This document shows positions 1 through 8,939 of a stretch of 11,730 nt of DNA, piece by piece. Positions within the stretch are counted from its first letter, which is position 1, and each line of letters begins with the position of its first letter. The position numbers and the translations under genes were made by a program. Where the stretch lies: the NCBI GenBank assembly GCA_009926295.1, contig RFPF01000075.1, positions 1-11,730 on the forward strand. The letters are read 5' to 3'. The notes beneath the pieces were generated by a model. The model made no database searches, was not told the DNA's origin, and saw only the letters and a list, made by a program, of their open reading frames with translations. Source of the DNA: Planctomycetia bacterium (GTDB taxonomy: Bacteria; Planctomycetota; Planctomycetia; Pirellulales; UBA1268).

Positions 1-454
1 CCGGCAGCGTCAGCATCGTGCTGCCGACGGCGAGGATCACCCGCGACGCTTCGATCGCGGTCTTCGCACCGTCGGCTGCGGTCACCTCGATGCGGCCCGG
101 CCCCGCGAGCCGGCCGGTGCCGCGGATCCGGGCGACCTTGTTCTTGGCGAGCAGCGCCTCGATCCCCTTGGCGAGCGTCGCCACGACCTCCTCCTTCCGC
201 CGCATCATCGCGGCGAGGTCGAACGACACTCCACCCACCTGGATGCCGTGCTGGGCGAATTCGTGGCCGGCCTCCTCGAACTTGTGGCTCGACTCGAGCA
301 GGGCCTTCGACGGGATGCATCCGACGCGGAGGCACGTGCCGCCGAGCCTGTCTTCCTTCTCGACGACGGCCGCCTTCATCCCGAGCTGGGCCGCCCGGAT
401 CGCCGCCACGTAGCCGCCCGGACCGCCGCCGATCACCACCAGGTCGTGTTGCAT
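1..454 (-). CDS. lpdA: Dihydrolipoyl dehydrogenase (E3), second copy, 3' part cut off by window edge
   Basis: E3 flavoprotein that reoxidises the dihydrolipoyl groups of the E2 subunit and reduces NAD+. As the last gene of the sucA-sucB-lpdA block it most likely serves the 2-oxoglutarate dehydrogenase complex. Only 151 codons are in the window; the NAD domain, dimer interface and catalytic His-Glu lie beyond the left edge. Visible are the FAD-binding Rossmann motif GGGPGG (residues 9-14), the redox-active disulfide in GGTCLRVGCIPSK (Cys41 and Cys46), and ILAVGS near residue 140, in the place of the family's ATG-type FAD motif. The ATG at 454 lies 7 bp after the sucB stop. A GGAGG (467-471) inside the end of sucB lies 12 nt upstream, implying translational coupling. 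The sequence around residues 15-70 looks like the proteobacterial/mitochondrial E3 type and differs clearly from the other E3 at 9006-10433. Family assignment is very secure; partner assignment is by context. Confidence 0.95.
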   Translation of the reverse strand, partial: MQHDLVVIGGGPGGYVAAIRAAQLGMKAAVVEKEDRLGGTCLRVGCIPSKALLESSHKFEEAGHEFAQHGIQVGGVSFDLAAMMRRKEEVVATLAKGIEALLAKNKVARIRGTGRLAGPGRIEVTAADGAKTAIEASRVILAVGSTMLTLP

Positions 455-461
455 CGGCGGC

Positions 462-1700
462 TCAGACCTCCAGAAGAAGACGGGAGGGATCCTCGATCGA
501 ATCCTTGATCCGCTTGAGGAACGTCACCGCCTCACGGCCGTCCACGAGGCGGTGATCGTATGTCAGCGCGAGGTACATCATCGGACGGATCACCACCTGC
601 CCGTTGACGGCCATCGGCCGGTCCTGGATCGCGTGCAGCCCGAGGATGCCGCTCTGGGGCGGGTTGATGATCGGCGTGCTCATCATCGAGCCGTACACCC
701 CTCCGTTCGAGATCGTGAACGTGCCCCCCTGCAGCTCCTCGAGCTTGAGCTTGTTGTCCGCGGCCCGGCGGGCGAAGTCGCCGATCGCCTGCTCGATCTG
801 GGCGAAGGAGAGCAGTTCGGCGTTGCGAAGCACCGGGACGACGAGCCCCTTGCCTCCGCCCACGGCGATGCCGATGTCGCAGTAGTCACGGAACACGATG
901 TGCGGGTCGCGGAACTCGGCGTTCACCTGCGGCACCGCCCGCAACGCCTCGACCGCCGCCCGCACGAAGAACGACATGAAGCCGAGCTTCACGCCGTGGC
1001 GCTCCTGGAAAGAGTCCTTGAATTTCGCCCGCAGCGCCATCACGGCCGACATGTCGACCTCGTTGAATGTCGTCAGGAGGGCCGCCTGGTGCTGTGCCTC
1101 CACGAGTCGCTCGGCGATCTTCCGCCGGATGGGGCTGATCAGCACGTAGCGTTCCTCGCGGGCCCCGCCGGAAACGGCCGGCACCGTCACGGGGGCGGGC
1201 GCCGACTTCACCGACGGCGCCGCGGCCGGCTTCGCGGGCGCGACGGGTTGGGCCACCGCGGCCAGCGCGTCGCCCTTGGTGACGCGGCCGCCGGGACCGG
1301 TGCCCGGCACGGCCGCGGGCGCGACGCCCGCCTCGGCGAGCACGCGGGCAGCCGCCGGCATCACCCGTGCCGGACCGGGCGGCGGCATCTGCACCGGGCC
1401 GATGTCGGTGCGGCCTTCCTTGCGCTTCACGTCGACGGTGGGCTGGCTCGCCGCGGGGGCCGCGCCGGGCTCCATGTAACCGATCACCTCACCCACGACG
1501 GCCTTCTCGCCCGAGCCCTTGAGCACCTTCGTGATCGTGCCGTGGGCCGGCGCCGGCAGTTCGACGGTGGCCTTGTCGCTCTCGATTTCGACGATGGCAT
1601 CGTCGGTGGCGACCGCGTCGCCCTCCCGCTTCTTCCAGGCTCCGATCATCACCTCGGTGATCGACTCGCCGACTTCGGGAACCTTGAGCTCGAGTGCCAT
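462..1700 (-). CDS. sucB: Dihydrolipoyllysine-residue succinyltransferase (E2 of 2-oxoglutarate dehydrogenase)
   Basis: Core subunit of the 2-oxoglutarate dehydrogenase complex; it moves the succinyl group from E1 to CoA through a swinging lipoyl arm. The protein has 412 residues, near the family norm. Order: one lipoyl domain (about 2-77, lipoylated Lys43 in ESDKATVE); a linker; an E3-binding domain (about 111-149, with GTGPGGRV); an Ala/Pro-rich linker (about 150-180); and the acyltransferase core (about 183-412) with active-site DHRLVDG at 382-388 (His383, Asp387). The GGVYGS...MSTPIINPPQSGILG stretch is typical of SucB rather than AceF. The ATG at 1700 is chosen because the lipoyl domain starts directly after it; a longer frame reaching back into sucA has no domain support. 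A GAAGG sits 10 nt upstream. It lies 19 bp after sucA. Oddity: the E3-binding domain has Ala118 where an E3-contacting Arg is usual. Confidence 0.97.
   Translation of the reverse strand: MALELKVPEVGESITEVMIGAWKKREGDAVATDDAIVEIESDKATVELPAPAHGTITKVLKGSGEKAVVGEVIGYMEPGAAPAASQPTVDVKRKEGRTDIGPVQMPPPGPARVMPAAARVLAEAGVAPAAVPGTGPGGRVTKGDALAAVAQPVAPAKPAAAPSVKSAPAPVTVPAVSGGAREERYVLISPIRRKIAERLVEAQHQAALLTTFNEVDMSAVMALRAKFKDSFQERHGVKLGFMSFFVRAAVEALRAVPQVNAEFRDPHIVFRDYCDIGIAVGGGKGLVVPVLRNAELLSFAQIEQAIGDFARRAADNKLKLEELQGGTFTISNGGVYGSMMSTPIINPPQSGILGLHAIQDRPMAVNGQVVIRPMMYLALTYDHRLVDGREAVTFLKRIKDSIEDPSRLLLEV
467..471 (-). promoter_or_regulatory. Shine-Dalgarno sequence of the second lpdA
   Basis: On the minus strand the sequence reads GGAGG, 12 nt before the ATG at 454. 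It lies inside the last codons of sucB, so ribosomes finishing sucB would pass over it. The spacing is longer than the usual 5-9 nt. It is nevertheless one of the clearest Shine-Dalgarno matches in the cluster. Confidence 0.5.
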
Positions 1701-1719
1701 CTGTGGAAAGCCTTCGGGG

Positions 1720-4668
1720 TTAACTGTGGAATGCGGCGTTGAGCAGCTCGTTCTGCTCGAGGTCGTGGCTCTTCTTCGAGCCGGTGGCCGGGCTGGCCGC
1801 GCTCTGCCGGCAGACGCCCGAGAACGGGAAGCGGTCGAGGAGCTTGTCGCCGAAGTGGATGCGAAAGAATCGCCACGCACCCATGTTTTCCGGCTCTTCC
1901 TGCACCCACACCGCCGGCGTTCCCGGTGCGTAGTCGGCGAGGGCCGTCTCCAGGGCGCGTTTGGGCAGCGGGTAGAGCTGTTCCACCCGCACGATCGCCA
2001 CGTCGCGGCGGCCGAGTTCCTGCCGCCGCTTCTCGAGTTCATAGGCGATCTTGCCGGAGCAGAGGAGGATGCGCCGCACGTCGCGAGCCGGCACGCCCGA
2101 GCCGTCGGCGATCACCCGCTGGAAGGTGCCCTGCTCGAACGTCTCGAAATTCGACACGCATTGCGGATTCCGCAGCAGGCTCTTCGGCGTCATCACCACC
2201 AGCGGCTTGCGCCACACGCGGAGCACCTGCCGCCGGAGAAGGTGGAACATCTGCGCCGGCGTGGTGGGCGACACCACCTGGATGTTGTCCTTGGCGGCGA
2301 GGGAGAGGAATCTCTCCAGACGGGCGCTCGAGTGCTCCGGCCCCTGCCCCTCGAACCCGTGCGGCAGGAGCATGACGAGGCCGGAGAGCCGGTTCCACTT
2401 CTCCTCCGCGCTGACGATGAACTGGTCGATGACCACCTGCGCCGCGTTGACGAAGTCTCCGAACTGTGCCTCCCACATCACGAGCCCGTCGGGGCAGTCG
2501 AGGCTGTAGCCGTATTCGAAGCCGAGCACGCCGGCCTCGGAGAGCGGGCTGTTGTAGATCTCGACCGGTGCCTGGTCGCTGGCGAGGTGCTCGAGGGCGC
2601 AGTAGGTTTCGTCGGTGACCGCGTCGTGGATCACGGCGTGCCGATGGCTGAAGGTTCCCCGCTGGCTGTCCTGGCCGGAGAGCCGAACCCGCAGCCCCTG
2701 CGTCGCGAGGCTGGCGAGCGCGAGGGCCTCCGCCGCCGACCAATCGAGCGGCTGCTTCCCGGACGCCATCGCCGCCCGGCCCTCGAGGAACTTCTGGATC
2801 TTGGGGTGCGGCTCGAAACCCTCGGGCAGCGACACCAGCCGCTCGAGCAGGTGCACGAGCACGTCCCTGCGGACGCCCGTGTCGACATCCGCGGCGTCCC
2901 GCTCCCTGCCGCCCACGTAAAAGGCCCACACGCCGGCGAGGTCGCTCTTGTGGACGTAGTCCTCGCTCTTGGCCACCGAGAGCTCGGCGTCGAGCTTCGC
3001 CCGGTGCTCGTCGGCGATCGCGACCGCCTCCTCGCGGCTGACGTCGCCGAGCTTGAGCAGCTTCTCGAGGTAACTCTCGTGCACGCTCGGCCGCCGCTCG
3101 ATCACGCGATACAGCGCCGGCTGCGTGAACGCCGGCTCATCGGCCTCGTTGTGGCCGCGCCGCCGGAAGCAGTACATGTCGATCACCACGTCGCGCTGGA
3201 ACTCGCGGCGGAAGTCCATCGCGAGATTCACGGCCTGCGCCACCGCCTCGGGATCCTCACCGTTGACGTGGAAGATCGGGATCTGCAGCATCTTCGCGAC
3301 GTCGGTGGCGTAGGTGCAGCTGCGGGCCTCCCGCGGACCGGTCGTGAATCCGATCTGGTTGTTGACGATCACGTGGAGCGTTCCGCCGATCCGGTAGGCG
3401 TCGAGCTCGCTCAGGTTGAGCGTCTCCTGGATGATCCCCTCGCCCGCGAAGGCGGCGTCGCCGTGGACGAGGATCACCATGCCGTTCTGGCGGATCACGT
3501 CGGAGTTGCGGTCCTGCCGCGACCGCATCCGGCCGATCGCCACGGGATTCACGAACTCGAGGTGGCTCGGGTTGAAGCAGAGCGTGAGGTGGACATTTCG
3601 GCCGTTGGCGGCCCGATAGTCGGTGGAATGGCCGAGGTGGTACTTCACGTCGCCGCGCCCGACGTGAAGTTCGGGGTCGATGTCGGCGAACTCGCGGAAG
3701 ATCCGCTGCGGGCTCTTGCCCATGATGTTCGCGAGCACATTGAGCCGCCCGCGGTGAGCCATCCCGAGAACGACGTCGCCGATCTCCTGACCGGCGGCCC
3801 GCTCGATCGCCATCTCGAGGAGCGGGATCAGGCTCTCCGAGCCCTCGAGCGAGAAGCTCTTCGCACCCAGGAACCGCTTCTGGATGAACTCCTCGAACAC
3901 CGCCGCGGTGGTCATCTGGCGGTAGATTCGCAGCTGCTGCCGGCGGTCGAGCTGGATCCGGTTTTCGCAGCCCTCCATCCGCACCTGCAGCCACTGCCGC
4001 ACGCGCAGGTCGTCCATGTGCATGAACTGCACGCCGATCGCCCGGCAGTAGGTGTTTCGCAGCCGCTTGATGATCTGCCGCAACGACATCGACTGCGGGC
4101 CCTCGATCGTGTCGGTCGAAAACACCCGGTCCATGTCCTCCTCGGTGAGGTGGTAGAACTGTGGATCGAGTTCCGGGAGCCCGGGCCGCGGCCGGCCGAG
4201 CGGATCGATTTCCGCCATCAGGTGGCCGCGCACGCGGTAGGCCCGCACCAGCTGGTCGACGCGATCCTGGAGGAACGCGACCCTCTCCTCCCCCTTCGTC
4301 CCGGTGGCGAGCGGCGGCAGAGGCAGTGGCATGGCCTCGCCGGCCGGAGCCACGGGAAGCCGCACTTCGCCGTTGGCGATCGCCACGGCGCGGGCCGTGG
4401 CGATGCCGTCCGGCGACACGAGATCGGCGTCCGGCAGGGCATGCCCGTTGGCGACGTGCCCGTTCATGGCGTGCGTCCGACCGTCGGCCGCCACGCGGCC
4501 TCCGCCGGCCAGCGAATCGAAGTACTCCCGCCAGTCGGGATCGACGCTCGCAGGATCGTGCTGGTAGCGCTCGAACAACTCCTCGAGGAAGGCGAGGTTC
4601 GCCATCCCCGCCTGGTCGAGTTCGCCGGACGGGCCGGAACTTTCGGTGGTGCTCATGGTCTCGCTCAC
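1720..4668 (-). CDS. sucA: 2-oxoglutarate dehydrogenase E1 component (thiamine diphosphate-dependent)
   Basis: Decarboxylates 2-oxoglutarate and succinylates the lipoyl arm of SucB, a control point of the TCA cycle. It has 982 residues from the GTG start, somewhat longer than the E. coli protein. Residues 24-50 (NLAFLEELFERYQ...DPDWREYF) are the N-terminal E2-docking segment. Residues about 53-125 are a Gly/Ala/His-rich linker. The first catalytic domain contains GMAHRGRLN (302-310), GHSTDY (346-351) and the thiamine-Mg site GDAAFAGEG (403-411) with Asn436-Asn437. The second half carries GTFSHRHAVIHD (671-682) and EGQGPEHSSAR (773-783), followed by the C-terminal domain. No separate acyltransferase domain is fused, unlike the actinobacterial OdhA. 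The start is uncertain: GTG at 4668 lies 10 bp after the aceF stop, while ATG at 4656 would shorten the protein by 4 residues; neither has a strong Shine-Dalgarno. Identity is very secure. Confidence 0.98.
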   Translation of the reverse strand: MSETMSTTESSGPSGELDQAGMANLAFLEELFERYQHDPASVDPDWREYFDSLAGGGRVAADGRTHAMNGHVANGHALPDADLVSPDGIATARAVAIANGEVRLPVAPAGEAMPLPLPPLATGTKGEERVAFLQDRVDQLVRAYRVRGHLMAEIDPLGRPRPGLPELDPQFYHLTEEDMDRVFSTDTIEGPQSMSLRQIIKRLRNTYCRAIGVQFMHMDDLRVRQWLQVRMEGCENRIQLDRRQQLRIYRQMTTAAVFEEFIQKRFLGAKSFSLEGSESLIPLLEMAIERAAGQEIGDVVLGMAHRGRLNVLANIMGKSPQRIFREFADIDPELHVGRGDVKYHLGHSTDYRAANGRNVHLTLCFNPSHLEFVNPVAIGRMRSRQDRNSDVIRQNGMVILVHGDAAFAGEGIIQETLNLSELDAYRIGGTLHVIVNNQIGFTTGPREARSCTYATDVAKMLQIPIFHVNGEDPEAVAQAVNLAMDFRREFQRDVVIDMYCFRRRGHNEADEPAFTQPALYRVIERRPSVHESYLEKLLKLGDVSREEAVAIADEHRAKLDAELSVAKSEDYVHKSDLAGVWAFYVGGRERDAADVDTGVRRDVLVHLLERLVSLPEGFEPHPKIQKFLEGRAAMASGKQPLDWSAAEALALASLATQGLRVRLSGQDSQRGTFSHRHAVIHDAVTDETYCALEHLASDQAPVEIYNSPLSEAGVLGFEYGYSLDCPDGLVMWEAQFGDFVNAAQVVIDQFIVSAEEKWNRLSGLVMLLPHGFEGQGPEHSSARLERFLSLAAKDNIQVVSPTTPAQMFHLLRRQVLRVWRKPLVVMTPKSLLRNPQCVSNFETFEQGTFQRVIADGSGVPARDVRRILLCSGKIAYELEKRRQELGRRDVAIVRVEQLYPLPKRALETALADYAPGTPAVWVQEEPENMGAWRFFRIHFGDKLLDRFPFSGVCRQSAASPATGSKKSHDLEQNELLNAAFHS

Positions 4669-4678
4669 GGGGTCCCGA

Positions 4679-6025
4679 TCACATGGCCAGCAGCAGTCGG
4701 CCCGGGCTCTCGAGATACCCGATGACCTCGTTGAGAAACCGCGCCGCCATCGCGCCGTCGATCATCCGATGGTCGTACGAAAGCGAGAGCGGCATCATCA
4801 GCCGCGGCTCGATCCTGTCCTCGTGGACGACCGGCATCCGACGGGAGCGCCCGAGGAGCAGGATCGCCACCTCCGGCCAATTGATGATCGGCGTCGAATA
4901 GGCGCCGCCGACGGCCCCCAGGTTCGAAATCGTGAACGTGCCGCCCTTGAGATCCTCGAGGCCGTACTGCGCGTTCTTGGCCCTTTCGGCCGTGTCGGCG
5001 ATCGCCTGCGCGATCTGCGGGATCGAGAGCTGGTCGCAGCCTCGCAGCACCGGCACGACGAGGCCGCGGGGCGTGTCGACGGCCAGCCCGACGTTCACGT
5101 ATTCCTTGTAGACGATCTCGCCCTTTTCGGGATCGATCGTGGCGTTGACTCCCGGATGCTGCCGCAGCGACAGGCTCACCGCCTTGATGACGAACGCCAG
5201 CGCCGTGAGCTTGAGGTTGTTCTTGGCGTACTCCGGGGCACTGGCCTTGCGAAGCGCCTCGAGTTCCGTGACGTCGGCGTCGTCGAAGTTGGTCAGGTGC
5301 GGGATCGTCTGGACGCTGCGCACCATGTTCGCCGCGATCGTCTTCCGCATCCGCGACATCTGCTCGCGCCGGATGGGCCCCCAGTCGTCGTGCTCGGTGG
5401 CGCCGGAATCGGCCCGCGGCCTGGCCGCCGGAGCGGCGCTGCTCGCCTGCCGGACCGCGGCCACGACGTCCTCGCGGACGATGCGTCCGCCTGGGCCGGT
5501 CCCCCGCACGCGGGCCAGGTCGACGCCGAGTTCGCGGGCCAGCCGCCGCACGGCCGGACCGGCCGGCTCGACGGCGGTCGCGACGCCACCCTGCGGCTCG
5601 GGCTCTGGCTCCCGCGGAGAAGCGGCGGCCGCGATCGGGGCCGGAGCGGGAGCCGGACGCGGCGGGGCAGCCGCCGCCGGAGACGGCTGCGGCGGCACGG
5701 CGGCGGGTGGGGCGGCGGGCGTGCTTTGCGGCGTCGCGGCCGGTGCCGACGGCTTCGCCGGAGCCGTCGCCTGCGCGGCGGCCCCCGACGCAGGCTCGAG
5801 CGTCACGAGCGTCTGCCCGACCTTCACGGTATCGCCCTTCTTCACCAGCACGCTGGCCACCCGCCCTCCGGGTGGACAGGGCACCTCGATCACGGCCTTG
5901 TCGGTCTCCACCTCGAGGAGCGGCTGGCCGGGCTTCACCACGTCGCCGGGGGAGACGAACACCGTCACGACGTCGCCGGAGGCGATGTTTTCACCGAGAT
6001 CGGGGAGCTTGAATTCTGTGGCCAT
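4679..6025 (-). CDS. aceF: Dihydrolipoyllysine-residue acetyltransferase (E2 of pyruvate dehydrogenase)
   Basis: Core subunit of the pyruvate dehydrogenase complex; it transfers acetyl from E1 to CoA. It has 448 residues. A single lipoyl domain (about 2-78) carries Lys43 in ETDKAVIE, whereas E. coli AceF has three lipoyl domains. Next comes a long Ala/Pro-rich flexible linker (about 79-157). The E3/E1-binding domain (about 158-192) has AVRRLARELGVDL and GTGPGGR, keeping the usual arginines. The catalytic core (about 215-448) has DHRMIDG at 418-424 (His419, Asp423). Assignment to pyruvate rather than 2-oxoglutarate rests mainly on its place directly after aceE and on the presence of a separate SucB. 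The gap after aceE is 82 bp, the longest in the cluster, and no Shine-Dalgarno is visible before the ATG at 6025. The stop lies 10 bp before sucA. Confidence 0.96.
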   Translation of the reverse strand: MATEFKLPDLGENIASGDVVTVFVSPGDVVKPGQPLLEVETDKAVIEVPCPPGGRVASVLVKKGDTVKVGQTLVTLEPASGAAAQATAPAKPSAPAATPQSTPAAPPAAVPPQPSPAAAAPPRPAPAPAPIAAAASPREPEPEPQGGVATAVEPAGPAVRRLARELGVDLARVRGTGPGGRIVREDVVAAVRQASSAAPAARPRADSGATEHDDWGPIRREQMSRMRKTIAANMVRSVQTIPHLTNFDDADVTELEALRKASAPEYAKNNLKLTALAFVIKAVSLSLRQHPGVNATIDPEKGEIVYKEYVNVGLAVDTPRGLVVPVLRGCDQLSIPQIAQAIADTAERAKNAQYGLEDLKGGTFTISNLGAVGGAYSTPIINWPEVAILLLGRSRRMPVVHEDRIEPRLMMPLSLSYDHRMIDGAMAARFLNEVIGYLESPGRLLLAM

Positions 6026-6107
6026 GGATGACGCCGGGGTTCGGGATGTCGAAGATGGGTTTCAAGGCACGGGAGCGGAATTCGGCTGCGGGCGAGCGGA
6101 CGATCGA

Positions 6108-8933
6108 TCAGGCGAGGGCGGCGTCGATCTTGTCGGGGTCCACGCCGAGACGCGTGATGGCCTCGGCCACCACCTCGCTGCCGATCGCGCCCGCCGCGGC
6201 GAGCCGCGAGAGCGTGCCGATGGCGATGCACTCGGCATCGACCTCGAAGTGCCGGCGGAGCGGCCCCCGCGTCTCGCTGCGGCCGAAGCCGTCGGTGCCC
6301 AACGCGAACAATCCGCCAGGAATCCAGGGATCGAGCTGCTCGGGCACCGCCCGCACGTGGTCGCTCGCGGCCACGAAGACGCCGTCGCCCGCGGCCACCG
6401 TGTCCTCGAGGTAGCTTCTCCGCGGCGTGGCGGTCGGATGGAGCATGTTCCAGCGGCGGCACTCCTGTGCCTCCCGCCGCAGCTCCTTCCAGCTCGTCAC
6501 GCTCCAGACCGAGCTCGGAACGGCCCAGTGCTCGGCGAGGAGTTCGGCCGCCCGGATCACCTCCCGCAGGATCGCGCCGGAGCCGAGCAGGTGCACGGGC
6601 GGAAGCTTGGCCGCGGCCTTTCCCTTGGCCGCCGGCCCCTTGGCAGCCACCTCGCGCAGCCGGTAAGCGCCCCTGAGGATGCCCTCCTCGCAGCCGGGCG
6701 GCATCGGGGGCATCTCGTAGTTTTCGTTGTAGACCGTGAGGTAGTAGATCCAGTCCTCGCCCTTGCCATACATGCGCCGGAGACCGTCGAGCATGATGAC
6801 GGTCGCCTCGTAGACGAACGCCGGGTCGTAGGCCTTCACGCTCGGATAGGCCGTCGCGAACAGCTGGCTGTGGCCGTCCTGATGCTGGAGCCCCTCGCCA
6901 TTGAGCGTCGTGCGGCCGGCGGTGCCGCCGAGGAGGAAGCCGCGGGCCCGGCTGTCGCAGGCCGCCCAGATCTGGTCGCCGATCCGCTGAAAGCCGAACA
7001 TCGAGTAGTAGATGAACAGCGGGATCATCGGCACGCCATGGCTGGCATAGGCCGTGCCCGCGGCGATGAAGCTCGCGATGCTGCCCGCCTCGGTGATGCC
7101 CTCCTCGAGGATCTGCCCGTCCTTGGCCTCGCGGTAGTAGAGGAGCTGGTCGGAATCGACCGGCTCGTACAGCTGGCCGGTGTGGGCGTAGATGCCGCAC
7201 TGCTTGAACAGCGGATCCATGCCGAAGGTCCGCGACTCGTCGGGCACGATCGGCACGATGTACCTGCCGACGTGCTTGTCCTTGAGGAGCGAGGCCATCA
7301 GCGTGACGACGCCGGTGGTGGTCGACACCTCGCGTCCGGCGCTCTTCTCGATGAACGGCCGATACTCCTCGAGCTCCGGCGTCTTGAGGAGCGGCCCCTG
7401 CTTCGGCCGGCTCGGCACGTAGCCACCGAGCGCCTCGCGCCGCTCGCGGAGGTACCGCATCTCCTCGGAGTCCTCCGGCGGCCGGTAGAACGGCGCCTTC
7501 GCCACCTCGTCGTCCGAGATCGGGATGCCGAACCGCGAGCGGAAGGCCCGCAGCTCGTCCTCGTTGAGCTTCTTCTGCTGGTGCGTGACGTTGCGGCCCT
7601 CGCCGACCTCGCCGAGGCCGTAGCCCTTGATCGTCTTGGCGATGATCACCGACGGCTTGCCGTGGCACTTCATGGCGGCGTCGTAGGCGGCGAACACCTT
7701 CTCCGGATCGTGGCCGCCCCGCTTGAGCTTCTTGAGCTTCTCGTCGGAAAGGTGCGCCACCATCTCCGTGAGCTCCGGATCGACGCCGAAGAAGTGCTCG
7801 CGGATGTAGCCGCCGGGCATGACGACGTATTTTTGGTACTGCCCGTCAACGACCTCGTTCATCCGCTTGACGAGCAGCCCCTTGTCGTCCTTCGCCAGGA
7901 GCGGGTCCCAGTCCTCGCCCCAGATCACCTTGATGACGTTCCATCCGGCTCCGCGGAACACGCCCTCGAGTTCCTGGATGATCTTGCCGTTGCCGCGGAC
8001 CGGACCGTCGAGCCGCTGCAGGTTGCAATTGATCACGAACACGAGGTTGTCGAGCTTTTCGCGGGCCGCGAGGGAGATCGCCCCGAGGGTCTCTGGTTCG
8101 TCGGTCTCGCCGTCGCCGATGAAGCACCACACGTGCTGGCGACTCGTGTCCTTGATGCCCCGGTCCTGCAGATACTTGTTGAACCGGGCCTGGTAGATGG
8201 CCATGATCGGGCCGAGGCCCATCGAGACGGTGGGGAATTCCCAGAACTCCGGCATCAGCCAGGGATGCGGATAGCTCGACAGGCCGCCGCCCGGCGCGAG
8301 TTCGCGACGGAAGTTCTCGAGGTTCTTTTCCGACAGCCGCCCCTCGAGGAACGCCCGCGAGTAGATGCCCGGCGAGGCGTGCCCCTGGAAGTAGACCTGG
8401 TCGCCCGAGTAGTCGTCGCCGCGGCCGCGGATGAAGTGATTCATCGCCACCTCGACGAGTGTCGCCGACGAGGCGAACGTCGAGATGTGGCCGCCGATGC
8501 TCTTGTCTTCGCGGTTGGCCCGCACGACCATCGCCATCGCGTTCCAGCGGATGATGCTCTTGATCCGCCGTTCGATCTCGCGGTTGCCCGGATACGGGGG
8601 CTGCCGATCTGCCGGGATCGTGTTGATGTAGGGCGTCGTCGCGGAAAACGGGATCGCGACCCCCAGCCGGTAGGCCTCCTGCTCGATGGCGTGGAGGAGG
8701 TAGGCGGCGCGGTCGCCGCCGCGGCTGGTGATCACGTAGCGGAGCGAGTCGAGCCACTCCCGGGTTTCCGTCGGGTCGGTATCGACTGCGGAAACCCCGT
8801 CGGCGATCTCCGGCTGGCCGCTGGCCGTCTCCCCGACCTGCCCGATCGACATCGGGGCATGGGCACCCCGCGGCAGCCCGGGAACCTCGTCGGCGACATC
8901 GCGTCCAGACTGCTCGGTTTCGGGGCTGGCCAT
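6108..8933 (-). CDS. aceE: Pyruvate dehydrogenase E1 component, homodimeric AceE type
   Basis: Thiamine diphosphate enzyme that decarboxylates pyruvate and acetylates the lipoyl arm of AceF. It has 941 residues against about 887 in E. coli, to which it is alignable over nearly its whole length. Seen: YINTIP (102-107), GGHISTF (147-153), YFQGHASPG (181-189), the thiamine-Mg site GDGETDEPE (273-281) ending in Asn302-Cys303-Asn304, THQQKK of the active-site loop (450-455), FGFQRIGD (646-653), GRTTLNGEGLQHQDGHS (673-689) and VLGTDGFGRS-like ALGTDGFGRS (877-886). The extra length is mostly a roughly 44-residue N-terminal extension, plus a Lys/Ala-rich stretch at 764-776. The ATG at 8933 has GGAG 6 nt upstream and is preferred; Met28 (codon 8850-8852) is the alternative. 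It follows lpdA by 72 bp and appears to have its own promoter. Confidence 0.98.
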   Translation of the reverse strand: MASPETEQSGRDVADEVPGLPRGAHAPMSIGQVGETASGQPEIADGVSAVDTDPTETREWLDSLRYVITSRGGDRAAYLLHAIEQEAYRLGVAIPFSATTPYINTIPADRQPPYPGNREIERRIKSIIRWNAMAMVVRANREDKSIGGHISTFASSATLVEVAMNHFIRGRGDDYSGDQVYFQGHASPGIYSRAFLEGRLSEKNLENFRRELAPGGGLSSYPHPWLMPEFWEFPTVSMGLGPIMAIYQARFNKYLQDRGIKDTSRQHVWCFIGDGETDEPETLGAISLAAREKLDNLVFVINCNLQRLDGPVRGNGKIIQELEGVFRGAGWNVIKVIWGEDWDPLLAKDDKGLLVKRMNEVVDGQYQKYVVMPGGYIREHFFGVDPELTEMVAHLSDEKLKKLKRGGHDPEKVFAAYDAAMKCHGKPSVIIAKTIKGYGLGEVGEGRNVTHQQKKLNEDELRAFRSRFGIPISDDEVAKAPFYRPPEDSEEMRYLRERREALGGYVPSRPKQGPLLKTPELEEYRPFIEKSAGREVSTTTGVVTLMASLLKDKHVGRYIVPIVPDESRTFGMDPLFKQCGIYAHTGQLYEPVDSDQLLYYREAKDGQILEEGITEAGSIASFIAAGTAYASHGVPMIPLFIYYSMFGFQRIGDQIWAACDSRARGFLLGGTAGRTTLNGEGLQHQDGHSQLFATAYPSVKAYDPAFVYEATVIMLDGLRRMYGKGEDWIYYLTVYNENYEMPPMPPGCEEGILRGAYRLREVAAKGPAAKGKAAAKLPPVHLLGSGAILREVIRAAELLAEHWAVPSSVWSVTSWKELRREAQECRRWNMLHPTATPRRSYLEDTVAAGDGVFVAASDHVRAVPEQLDPWIPGGLFALGTDGFGRSETRGPLRRHFEVDAECIAIGTLSRLAAAGAIGSEVVAEAITRLGVDPDKIDAALA

Positions 8934-8939
8934 GGTGGA

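Noticed and set aside
1701..2042. N-terminal extension of sucB into sucA
   Set aside because: The extra 114 codons overlap the end of sucA in another frame and show no domain, while the lipoyl domain begins exactly at the ATG at 1700.
1519..4725. Long open frame on the plus strand (about 1070 codons) opposite sucA
   Set aside because: Same cause: a codon-bias shadow of sucA with low-complexity Arg/Val/Leu/Glu-rich translation and no motif.
6026..6107. Possible promoter in the 82-bp aceE-aceF gap (minus-strand TTGAAA)
   Set aside because: The -35-like hexamer is good, but no acceptable -10 hexamer occurs at 16-18 bp spacing.
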